Origin: Actinomycetota bacterium
Lineage (GTDB): Bacteria > Actinomycetota > Actinomycetes > Nanopelagicales > Nanopelagicaceae
Assembly (NCBI GenBank): GCA_009705675.1
Contig: WLSX01000036.1
Location: forward strand, 1-5,548
Length of the DNA stretch: 5,548 nucleotides
Direction of reading: 5' to 3'
The notes beneath the pieces were generated by a model that worked only from the letters and a program-made list of their open reading frames with translations, was not told the origin of the DNA and searched no databases. The translations under genes and the position numbers were made by a program. Numbering within the stretch: the stretch's first letter is position 1; each line of letters begins with the position of its first letter. Below, in pieces: positions 1 through 5,548 of this stretch.

Positions 1-239
1 ATGGTTAGTAAGCCTTCATTAATTTCACGAAGTGCAATTGATAATGGTTTCTCATGAACATAGGTTTCAACAAGGGGGCCAACATATTCAAGTAAGCCTT
101 CACCAAGTTGCGAGTAATAAGCATTGATCTGACGAGCACGCTTTGCTGCATAAAGAACTAGGCTGTATTTTGATCCAGCTTTATCTAACAGGGCATCAAT
201 TGGTGGATTAGTTATTCCATCTAATGCTTGATTGGTCAT
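1..239 (-). CDS. rpoZ: RNA polymerase omega subunit, partial (3' end off window)
   Basis: Small subunit of RNA polymerase that binds the beta' subunit and helps core assembly. Translating the minus strand from the ATG at 239 gives 79 residues with no stop before the window edge. Actinobacterial omega is usually about 90 residues, so only the last few are missing. Recognisable segments are [13 protein letters not shown] (residues 8-20), [17 protein letters not shown] (23-39), then [18 protein letters not shown] (41-58) and [15 protein letters not shown] (64-78); this is very close to the actinobacterial family as I know it. The start is supported by an AAGGGG ribosome-binding sequence 7 nt upstream and by the NPPI motif near the N-terminus. 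It follows the guanylate kinase gene by 26 nt, the usual actinobacterial neighbour. The identification is firm; only the C-terminus is unseen. Confidence 0.96.
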   Translation of the reverse strand, partial: MTNQALDGITNPPIDALLDKAGSKYSLVLYAAKRARQINAYYSQLGEGLLEYVGPLVETYVHEKPLSIALREINEGLLT

Positions 240-246
240 TGAAGTA

Positions 247-252
247 CCCCTT
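247..252 (-). promoter_or_regulatory. ribosome binding site of rpoZ
   Basis: The minus strand reads AAGGGG followed by a 7-nt spacer and the rpoZ ATG. It sits in the 26-nt gap (240-265) after the guanylate kinase stop, the longest intergenic stretch in the window. The gap is too short for a convincing separate promoter plus terminator, and no hairpin is seen there, so rpoZ is probably read through from upstream. Confidence 0.75.
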
Positions 253-265
253 AAAAGTAAGCTGA

Positions 266-1132
266 TTAGCGAAGGGCTAAAGATACCAGTTCTTCAACTG
301 ACTGCTCTACCTGGTGATTTACAACCACATGATCAAACTCAGTTGCCGCTTTCAGCTCCTCCCGCGCACGATCTAGGCGGGTTTGAGTGGAGTGCTCAGA
401 TTCAGTTCCTCGATTTACTAGCCTGGTAGTCAACTCCTCCCAGGATGGAGGTTCGATAAAGACCAAAATAGCATTTTTTGAATTTTTGCGAACCTGCCGT
501 GCACCATTTAATTCAATCTCTAGTATTACATTTTTTCCAGCCAATAGTGCTTCATCTACCGCTTTCTTAGGCGTTCCATACTTTGCTCCGGCAAAGTTTG
601 CCCACTCAAGAAATTCATCTTGCTTGACCATTTGCTCAAATTGTTCCTCTGAAACAAAATGATAATCGACACCGTCTACTTCACCGGTCCGCATCTTTCT
701 GGTAGTTGCAGAGATTGAAATCCAAAATCGCTCATCACCTCTTAATTTATTTGTAATTGTACTTTTGCCAACACCACTAGGTCCGGACACAACTAATAAT
801 TTTCCGCTTTTGCGAGAGTTCTTAATCAATAGAAACTCCTGCCTTAATAGCTCTAATTGTCGATGCCCGACCCCGCCAATTCTACGCGATGGTGAGATAC
901 CAGTTCTTTCTAAAATAATCTCAGCCCTAGATTGACCTATACCGGGAACAGATTGGAGTAAATCAACTAGTTTCATACGAGTAATTGATTTTCGGTCATC
1001 GACAAATAGATCAAAAAAGAATATCTCACCCTTTGTAATCTGCTCTTTTACCTTAGCCCGTTCTTGTCTAGCTGCCACAGCTCGCTGCCCAGCTTTACGT
1101 CTTGACCGACGGCTTAATCGAGGTGGCAACAT
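266..1132 (-). CDS. gmk: Fusion of actinobacterial IHF (mIHF) and guanylate kinase
   Basis: Predicted 288-residue cytoplasmic protein with two parts. Residues 1-101 match mIHF, a DNA-binding nucleoid protein: a basic helical start ([12 protein letters not shown], residues 21-32), then [19 protein letters not shown] and [15 protein letters not shown], the helix-hairpin-helix region. From about residue 110 it is guanylate kinase, which converts GMP and ATP to GDP and ADP. Visible motifs are the P-loop GPSGVGKS (117-124), the GMP-binding segment [19 protein letters not shown] (141-159), [12 protein letters not shown] (204-215) and the lid-region NRGTES (240-245). Families normally run near 105 and 185-210 residues, so both domains look complete, joined by a linker of about 8 residues. 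I chose the ATG at 1132 because it lies 1 nt after the pyrF stop and gives MLPP, like the MALPP start of separate mIHF proteins. An in-frame TTG at 1162 would add 10 residues but overlaps pyrF. No clear Shine-Dalgarno precedes 1132; coupling to pyrF is likely. Confidence 0.93.
   Translation of the reverse strand: MLPPRLSRRSRRKAGQRAVAARQERAKVKEQITKGEIFFFDLFVDDRKSITRMKLVDLLQSVPGIGQSRAEIILERTGISPSRRIGGVGHRQLELLRQEFLLIKNSRKSGKLLVVSGPSGVGKSTITNKLRGDERFWISISATTRKMRTGEVDGVDYHFVSEEQFEQMVKQDEFLEWANFAGAKYGTPKKAVDEALLAGKNVILEIELNGARQVRKNSKNAILVFIEPPSWEELTTRLVNRGTESEHSTQTRLDRAREELKAATEFDHVVVNHQVEQSVEELVSLALR
827..845 (-). promoter_or_regulatory. internal Shine-Dalgarno and in-frame TTG at the mIHF/Gmk border
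   Basis: Inside the fusion frame the minus strand reads AAGGCAGGAG (845-836), a 6-nt spacer TTTCTA, then TTG (829-827), which is in frame with the kinase. Starting here would give a 187-residue protein beginning [16 protein letters not shown], with the P-loop near residue 16, the layout of a normal stand-alone guanylate kinase. The match to the anti-Shine-Dalgarno sequence is at least as good as that before any annotated start in the window. The site is read directly from the sequence; actual use as a start is inference. Confidence 0.5.
830..1132 (-). other. mIHF-type DNA-binding domain region of the fusion gene
   Basis: This part codes for residues 1-101 of the fusion and corresponds to what is normally a free-standing gene (mihF/sIHF) just upstream of gmk in Streptomyces and Mycobacterium. 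The helix-hairpin-helix core is [18 protein letters not shown] (about residues 58-75). The N-terminal helix is strongly basic ([13 protein letters not shown], residues 5-17), where I recall family members with a milder alanine- and glutamate-rich helix. Both the basic helix and the hairpin region are preserved, so DNA binding is expected to be retained in the fused protein. That function is inferred from family membership. Confidence 0.85.
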
Positions 1133-1133
1133 A

Positions 1134-1826
1134 TTAGCCAAGGGTACTGGCGATTTGCTCAATCTTTTTGCGCATCATTGTGTCAGAACCATCCCACATA
1201 GAGGTGATCGATCTACCAATCACTACAAAATCAGCACCAGCAGCTATCGCATCCTTTGGTGACATGATCCGAACTTGATCGCCCGCATCATCACCTTCAA
1301 CCCGCACGCCCGGTGTTATTAATACTGCATCTTTTGAAATTGCACGCAAAGATCCAACCTCAAATGGCGAACTTACTAATGAAGTAGCTCCTGACTTAAG
1401 TGCCATCTGTGCCCAATTTTTTGTGGTCTCTTCAATCGTAGATTTCTGACCCATTAAATCAAACTCTGATTGAGAAAAGGAAGTTAAGACAGTTACCGCA
1501 GTGATTGATCCATTTGGCAGTGCATCTGATGCAGCCTTAATCATTTTACTTCCACCAGATGCATGAACTGTTAGAAATTTTGGTGCTAAATCACTAACTG
1601 ACTCAACCGCACCCTTAACTGTATTTGGGATGTCATATAACTTTAGATCCAAAAATAACTCGAACTCTGCAACCTGGCGCAACCGCTTAATACCATCGCC
1701 ACCATGACGTAGATAAAATTCAAGCCCAATCTTGTAGTGATCAATAAAATCATTTGAAGCTTTAATCCAACATGCTGCCTGAGATAGATCCTTAGTATCT
1801 AGGGCAAGAATTATCGGTAGCTTCAT
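1134..1826 (-). CDS. pyrF: Orotidine 5'-phosphate decarboxylase (type 1)
   Basis: Final step of de novo UMP synthesis: decarboxylates OMP to UMP in the cytoplasm. The 230-residue length and motifs fit the short, bacterial type 1 family (E. coli/B. subtilis kind). Asp10 lies in ILALD and Lys32 in YKIG. The catalytic block is FLDLKLYDIPNTV (residues 58-70) with the Asp60/Lys62/Asp65 charged network. The phosphate-binding parts are TPGVR (171-175) and VVIGRSIT (201-208). The position after DLKL is Tyr64, where E. coli and B. subtilis have His; I expect this to be tolerated. The ATG overlaps the pyrD stop by one base (TAATG), with GGGGA about 6 nt upstream. The stop is 1 nt before the next ATG. 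Mycobacterium and Streptomyces carry the longer type 2 enzyme at this locus, so the type is worth noting. Confidence 0.96.
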   Translation of the reverse strand: MKLPIILALDTKDLSQAACWIKASNDFIDHYKIGLEFYLRHGGDGIKRLRQVAEFELFLDLKLYDIPNTVKGAVESVSDLAPKFLTVHASGGSKMIKAASDALPNGSITAVTVLTSFSQSEFDLMGQKSTIEETTKNWAQMALKSGATSLVSSPFEVGSLRAISKDAVLITPGVRVEGDDAGDQVRIMSPKDAIAAGADFVVIGRSITSMWDGSDTMMRKKIEQIASTLG

Positions 1827-2758
1827 TAAATTCCCCGATGGGCAAAACCGATTGCATCTCGAAAATCATTAAACCCTTTTTGAGTAAGTAACTCTGCTAA
1901 TTCTTCTTTTATTTGCATAGCTGCATTTGGATTTCCAAAGGTTGCCGTTCCAATGGAAACCGCACTTGCGCCAGCCAAAATTAATTCAAGTGCATCCCGA
2001 CCACTTGCAACGCCACCCATGCCGACGATTGGTATATTGGGAAAAGCTTGGTGAACTTGATAAATAGCACGAACTGCAACAGGCCTAATGGCAGGGCCTG
2101 ATAAACCGCCAGTCTTTCCGGCCAACTTTGGCTTCATGGTGTTTGTATCAATAACCATTCCAAGCAATGTATTTATTAATGCCAGCCCATCAACTCCAGC
2201 ATTAATTACAGATGCCGCAATCTCAACAATATCGGTTACATCCGGTGATAACTTTGCAACTATTGGTAGCTCCCCACCGATATTTCTTCTAACTGCCTCA
2301 ATCACCGCAACAGCTGTGTCAGGATGACAAGCAAAAACCTGTCCACGATTTTCCACGTTAGGGCATGAGATATTTACTTCAACCGCACTAATGCCAGATA
2401 CCGCTCGCAATCTACGGGATAAGACTCCATACTCATCGACAGTTTCACCCGCAATTGAAACTATTATTTTAGCTTTCTGTTCAACTAGCCATGGAATATC
2501 TTTCTCTAGGAATGTATCTATACCTGGGCCTTGTAAACCAATTGAATTAAGCATCCCACTTGGTGTCTCTGCCATTCGTGGTGTTGCACGGCCAGTCCTA
2601 GGTTTAGTCATAATTGATTTAGTTACGATTGCACCGAGTTCACTCAATGGAAAAAACTGCGATAATTCTTGACCAGAGCTGGCGCATCCACTTGCGGTAA
2701 AGATTGGGTTAGAAAATCTCTTGCTACCAATCTTTGTTGAAAAATCCAGTGTTGACAT
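1826..2758 (-). CDS. pyrD: Dihydroorotate dehydrogenase class 1B, catalytic FMN subunit
   Basis: Oxidises dihydroorotate to orotate, passing electrons through FMN to the PyrK subunit and on to NAD. At 310 residues it has the usual class 1 length, and no membrane-anchoring N-terminal extension is seen, so it should be soluble. Features: TASGC near the N-terminus (21-25), VTKSI with Lys47 near the flavin, NSIGLQGPG (71-79), and VNISCPNVENRG (128-139) with Cys132 as the catalytic base of class 1 enzymes (class 2 uses Ser). Others are VAKLSPDV with Lys169, ALINTL with Asn196, and the FMN phosphate-binding GMGGV (246-250) and AVSIGT (266-271). The start is 2 nt after the pyrK stop with GGATGGG upstream, and the stop overlaps the pyrF start. 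The adjacent pyrK is what makes class 1B the firm choice over 1A. Confidence 0.97.
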   Translation of the reverse strand: MSTLDFSTKIGSKRFSNPIFTASGCASSGQELSQFFPLSELGAIVTKSIMTKPRTGRATPRMAETPSGMLNSIGLQGPGIDTFLEKDIPWLVEQKAKIIVSIAGETVDEYGVLSRRLRAVSGISAVEVNISCPNVENRGQVFACHPDTAVAVIEAVRRNIGGELPIVAKLSPDVTDIVEIAASVINAGVDGLALINTLLGMVIDTNTMKPKLAGKTGGLSGPAIRPVAVRAIYQVHQAFPNIPIVGMGGVASGRDALELILAGASAVSIGTATFGNPNAAMQIKEELAELLTQKGFNDFRDAIGFAHRGI

Positions 2759-2760
2759 AG

Positions 2761-3606
2761 TTATAACCCATCCAAAACTGTTTTTTTATCCCAGATAATC
2801 TCAGCACCATCCATTACTGGACCATCAATACAGGTGCGTACCATTTTTATACCATCTTCATGTTTTATTGGCACAACACAGGTCATACAAACCCCAACAC
2901 CACATGCCATCGCTTCCTCAACTGCGCACTGATGTGCCAAATCAAACTCATCAGCAATTTTGGCAATTGCACCAAGCATTCCCATCGGTCCACAGGAGTA
3001 AATAACCTCAGTCCCAAACTCACGAATTAAACGTGGAATTGCCTCACTTATCTGGCCATGTATGCCAGTGCTTCCATCATCAGTGGTTAGAGTTAAAGAA
3101 GAAACACTTCGCTTGCCCTCAAGTGGGGCGTAAATTTTGTTAGCAGTACTGGCACCTAAAACCATATCAACCCGACAACCACGATTTTTTAGCAGCTCAG
3201 CAAGAGCAAATAATGGTGCAGAACCATACCCGCCACCGATTAACATTGTGTTCGCATTTGTGGTTGGGATTCCAAATGCAGTACCAAGTGGACCAATTAG
3301 ATCAATGAAATCACCAACAATTCTTGAACATAGCCACTTACTTCCCTCACCATGGGGGGCAATCACTAATTCAATACTTCCACCCATTGGGCCCTTATCA
3401 ATTGCTCGATAAATCGCAAAAGCTCTTCTTAGTATTAATGAGGAGTGGGATCCACCAACAGATATTGCAACAAAATTACCTGGCCGACAGTGCACTGCCA
3501 TATCACCAACAGCAAAAACCATATGATGATACGGTCCAACTTTTTTATTGCTAATTACTTCTGCACTTATTTGAACTGCATTTTTATTTATCTTCTGGGG
3601 AATCAT
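2761..3606 (-). CDS. pyrK: Dihydroorotate dehydrogenase B electron transfer subunit
   Basis: Iron-sulfur flavoprotein that carries electrons from the FMN of PyrD via a 2Fe-2S cluster and FAD to NAD+. In the 281-residue product the order is an FAD-binding barrel with RRAFAIYR (60-67), a nucleotide-binding domain with GGGYGSAPL (124-132) and YSCGPMGML (203-211), and a C-terminal cluster-binding segment with Cys235, Cys240, Cys243 and Cys259 (C-x4-C-x2-C-x15-C, inside ACGVGVCMTC). All expected ligands are present. Two starts are possible. The ATG at 3606 overlaps the carB stop as TAATG, the same arrangement as pyrD/pyrF, and is preferred. The ATG at 3618 adds four residues (MDEV), but an AGGA sits directly against it with no spacer. 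PyrK next to PyrD shows that this organism couples orotate formation to NAD rather than to quinone or fumarate. Confidence 0.95.
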   Translation of the reverse strand: MIPQKINKNAVQISAEVISNKKVGPYHHMVFAVGDMAVHCRPGNFVAISVGGSHSSLILRRAFAIYRAIDKGPMGGSIELVIAPHGEGSKWLCSRIVGDFIDLIGPLGTAFGIPTTNANTMLIGGGYGSAPLFALAELLKNRGCRVDMVLGASTANKIYAPLEGKRSVSSLTLTTDDGSTGIHGQISEAIPRLIREFGTEVIYSCGPMGMLGAIAKIADEFDLAHQCAVEEAMACGVGVCMTCVVPIKHEDGIKMVRTCIDGPVMDGAEIIWDKKTVLDGL

Positions 3607-5548
3607 TACTTCATCCATTCCTGCAGTGATTTAATTCCAAAATCATCTTTCTGAAGAGCAGAAATTCCCGCAACAGCTGCTTTAAATCCTGGAATTGTCG
3701 TAATGCATGACACTGATCTTGATACTGCAGCTGTTCTAATTAAGAATCCATCATGGCGGGATCCTCTACCCAGCGGAGTATTAATCACAAGCTGCACTAA
3801 ACCTTTAGTAATGACATCGTTTGCAGATAATTGATTTGAATTTGTGTCAGAGTTTTTTCTCACAAGCTCAGATGGAACACCTTTTTGAGCTAGAAATGTG
3901 TTTGTGCCAGATGTGCTATAAATTTTAAAACCAAGTTCATGTAGATCCCTTGCTGCTCTCCAACCAGGTTCTTTATCCCGCTCTGAAAGAGAGATAAAAA
4001 CCGCACCTGATTTAGGTAATGGCCCAAAAGCTGCAGTTTGGCTCTTTGCAAATGCCAGACCAAAATTACTTGCAATACCCATAACCTCTCCGGTTGATTT
4101 CATCTCTGGCCCAAGAACCGTATCGATTCCGGTTCCATCGATTCTTCTAAACCTGTTGAATGGCAAAACTGCCTCTTTTACTGAAACACCATTTGCGTGA
4201 CCATCACCAGTCTTAGGCAAAATCTCTTCTGCGCGAAGCTGTGGAATCTTTACTCCAGTTGCAATTAACGCTGCCGCTTTTGCTAGTTGCACTCCAGTTG
4301 CTTTAGCGACAAACGGGACGGTTCGAGATGCGCGTGGATTAGCCTCTAAAACATATAATTTTTTCGGGCTACCACTAACAGCAAATTGAATATTTATTAG
4401 TCCTAAAACACCAACATCTTTTGCAATCTTCTCAGTAGCTTGCCTTATTTCAACAAGTAACTCTTTAGTTAGCGATATGCTGGGAATTACGCAGGCTGAA
4501 TCTCCAGAATGTATTCCCGCCTCTTCAATATGTTCCATTACTCCAGCTAAATACAGTTCAGAACCATCGTATAAAGCATCAACATCAATTTCTATTGCAT
4601 CATCCAAAAACTTATCAATTAAAACTGGGTGATTTGGTGTTACCGCCGTTGCTGCTTCAATAAATCCTTGTAAAGATTCTTCATCATAAACAATCTCCAT
4701 TCCTCGGCCGCCTAATACATATGAAGGTCGCACTAAAACTGGATATCCAATATCGCTTGCAATCTTTGTTGCTTCTTCGTATGAATTTGCCATTCCATAT
4801 TTAGGCGCTGAAATATTATTTTGCTTTAGAATCTCGCCGAATGCTCCGCGCTCCTCTGCCAGATCAATTGCATCAGGTGAGGTGCCAAGAATTCTTACAC
4901 CTGCCTCCATTAACCCTCTAGCTAAACCAAGTGGAGTTTGACCACCTAATTGTGCAATCACGCCAAGAATTGGACCTGCTTTATTTTCTGCCTCAATCAC
5001 CTCTAAAACATCCTCAAGTGTTAAAGGTTCGAAGTAGAGGCGATCTGAAGTGTCGTAATCAGTTGAAACAGTTTCGGGATTGCAATTGATCATTATCGTT
5101 TCGTAACCGGCCTTACGCAGTGCAAATGATGCATGTACGCACGAATAATCAAATTCAATACCTTGTCCAATTCGGTTGGGTCCGCTTCCAAGAATTATTA
5201 CTGCTTCTTTAGTGCGAGGTAGAACTTCACTCTCCTCATCATATGCAGAATAATAATAAGGAGTTAAAGCAGCGAATTCACCGGCACAGGTATCAACAGT
5301 TTTATATACCGGATGCAGATTAAAGCTCAGACGCGTTTGTTTAATTTGTGATTCAGTAACATTCCGTAAGTTTGCAATCTGTAGATCGGAGAATCCCATC
5401 ATTTTTGCAGATCTAATAATCTCTTTTGTTAACTCGCCAGAGTTTTTCAATTCCTGAGCCTCAAGGTTAATCAAATTTATCTGCTCTAAAAACCATGGAT
5501 CAATCTTTGTGGCTTGAAATACTTCCTCAATACTCGCGCCTAAATGCA
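3606..5548 (-). CDS. carB: Carbamoyl phosphate synthase large subunit, partial (5' end off window)
   Basis: Makes carbamoyl phosphate from bicarbonate, ATP and glutamine-derived ammonia, working with CarA, for pyrimidines and arginine. The frame is open to the window edge, giving 646 residues, roughly the C-terminal 60% of a protein that is about 1,070 residues in E. coli. It begins in [20 protein letters not shown], a segment upstream of the oligomerisation domain. Next come [16 protein letters not shown] and [20 protein letters not shown]. The second ATP-grasp domain follows: [45 protein letters not shown], and [20 protein letters not shown] with metal/ATP ligands. The C-terminal MGS-like allosteric domain has [10 protein letters not shown] and NTPLGRGSR; in E. 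coli this domain senses UMP and ornithine. A start inside the window at the TTG at 5474 is not credible, since the homologous protein continues upstream of it. carA is expected just beyond the high-coordinate edge. Confidence 0.98.
   Translation of the reverse strand, partial: HLGASIEEVFQATKIDPWFLEQINLINLEAQELKNSGELTKEIIRSAKMMGFSDLQIANLRNVTESQIKQTRLSFNLHPVYKTVDTCAGEFAALTPYYYSAYDEESEVLPRTKEAVIILGSGPNRIGQGIEFDYSCVHASFALRKAGYETIMINCNPETVSTDYDTSDRLYFEPLTLEDVLEVIEAENKAGPILGVIAQLGGQTPLGLARGLMEAGVRILGTSPDAIDLAEERGAFGEILKQNNISAPKYGMANSYEEATKIASDIGYPVLVRPSYVLGGRGMEIVYDEESLQGFIEAATAVTPNHPVLIDKFLDDAIEIDVDALYDGSELYLAGVMEHIEEAGIHSGDSACVIPSISLTKELLVEIRQATEKIAKDVGVLGLINIQFAVSGSPKKLYVLEANPRASRTVPFVAKATGVQLAKAAALIATGVKIPQLRAEEILPKTGDGHANGVSVKEAVLPFNRFRRIDGTGIDTVLGPEMKSTGEVMGIASNFGLAFAKSQTAAFGPLPKSGAVFISLSERDKEPGWRAARDLHELGFKIYSTSGTNTFLAQKGVPSELVRKNSDTNSNQLSANDVITKGLVQLVINTPLGRGSRHDGFLIRTAAVSRSVSCITTIPGFKAAVAGISALQKDDFGIKSLQEWMK

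Noticed and set aside
240..265. Possible terminator or promoter between gmk and rpoZ
   Set aside because: The gap is only 26 nt, contains the rpoZ ribosome binding site, and shows no stem-loop or convincing -35/-10 pair.
232..662. Plus-strand open frames opposite guanylate kinase (232-429, 387-662)
   Set aside because: They lie antisense to conserved Gmk motifs and their products look like low-information shadow translations with no domain.
1011..1018. Run of six T on the coding strand (FFF codons) as a possible frameshift site in the mIHF domain
   Set aside because: Family-typical sequence in the same frame is found both before (basic helix) and after ([14 protein letters not shown]), so the frame is intact and no slippage is needed.
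1133..1162. TTG at 1162 as start of the mIHF-Gmk gene (298 residues)
   Set aside because: It overlaps pyrF by 29 nt, the added residues SKSPVPLAN have no counterpart in mIHF that I recall, and an ATG at 1132 gives the expected MLPP start right after the pyrF stop.
2080..2100. Inverted repeat CAGGCC / GGCCTG with a 9-nt loop
   Set aside because: It lies well inside pyrD in a conserved coding stretch (GPAIRPV), has only a 6-bp stem and no T-run; chance is the simplest explanation.
2088..3654. Plus-strand open frames opposite pyrD and pyrK (for example 2088-2327, 2391-2672, 3137-3412, 3445-3654)
   Set aside because: They are antisense to strongly conserved enzymes and their translations show no recognisable domain or family motif.
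3890..4075. Short minus-strand frame inside carB (61 codons)
   Set aside because: It is out of frame within the conserved CarB C-terminal region and resembles no known protein.
3606..5474. carB beginning at the in-frame TTG at 5474
   Set aside because: The frame is open to the window edge and the upstream residues ([20 protein letters not shown]) are typical CarB sequence, so the gene is truncated by the window, not starting there.

Overview
All genes in the window lie on the minus strand, so the biological order runs from high to low coordinates: carB (5' end cut off by the window edge) - pyrK - pyrD - pyrF - mIHF/gmk fusion - rpoZ (3' end cut off). Five junctions are visible. Two are overlaps, two are gaps of 1-2 nt, and the last is a 26-nt gap before rpoZ. 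I see no promoter or terminator between genes, so this looks like an internal piece of one long operon. No stretch above 26 nt is left without a gene, and I see no mobile element, tRNA, rRNA or CRISPR array.

The organism is most likely an actinobacterium. Evidence: the order car - pyr - mIHF - gmk - rpoZ, an actinobacterial-type IHF (mIHF) domain (a helix-hairpin-helix DNA-binding protein of Actinobacteria), and an omega subunit of the actinobacterial type. The DNA is clearly AT-rich, all five visible stop codons are TAA, and spacing is extremely tight. A low-GC, compact, streamlined actinobacterium fits a freshwater planktonic lineage such as acI/Nanopelagicales. That placement is inference and was not tested by a search.

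CarB makes carbamoyl phosphate. PyrK and PyrD together form an NAD-dependent class 1B dihydroorotate dehydrogenase. PyrF makes UMP. The next gene supplies guanylate kinase (GMP to GDP) joined to a nucleoid-associated DNA-binding domain, and rpoZ supplies RNA polymerase omega. The operon therefore links pyrimidine synthesis to purine nucleotide phosphorylation, chromosome architecture and transcription.

The most interesting point is the mIHF-Gmk gene. In the textbook layout (Streptomyces, Mycobacterium) these are two adjacent genes; here they share one open frame. Exactly at the domain border, inside the frame, lies a strong Shine-Dalgarno-like sequence followed 6 nt later by an in-frame TTG. 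That site would give a normal stand-alone 187-residue guanylate kinase. The gene may make two products, or the site may be a relic of the unfused state. The rest of the window is ordinary, well-conserved metabolism; I found no defence, mobile or otherwise undescribed system.
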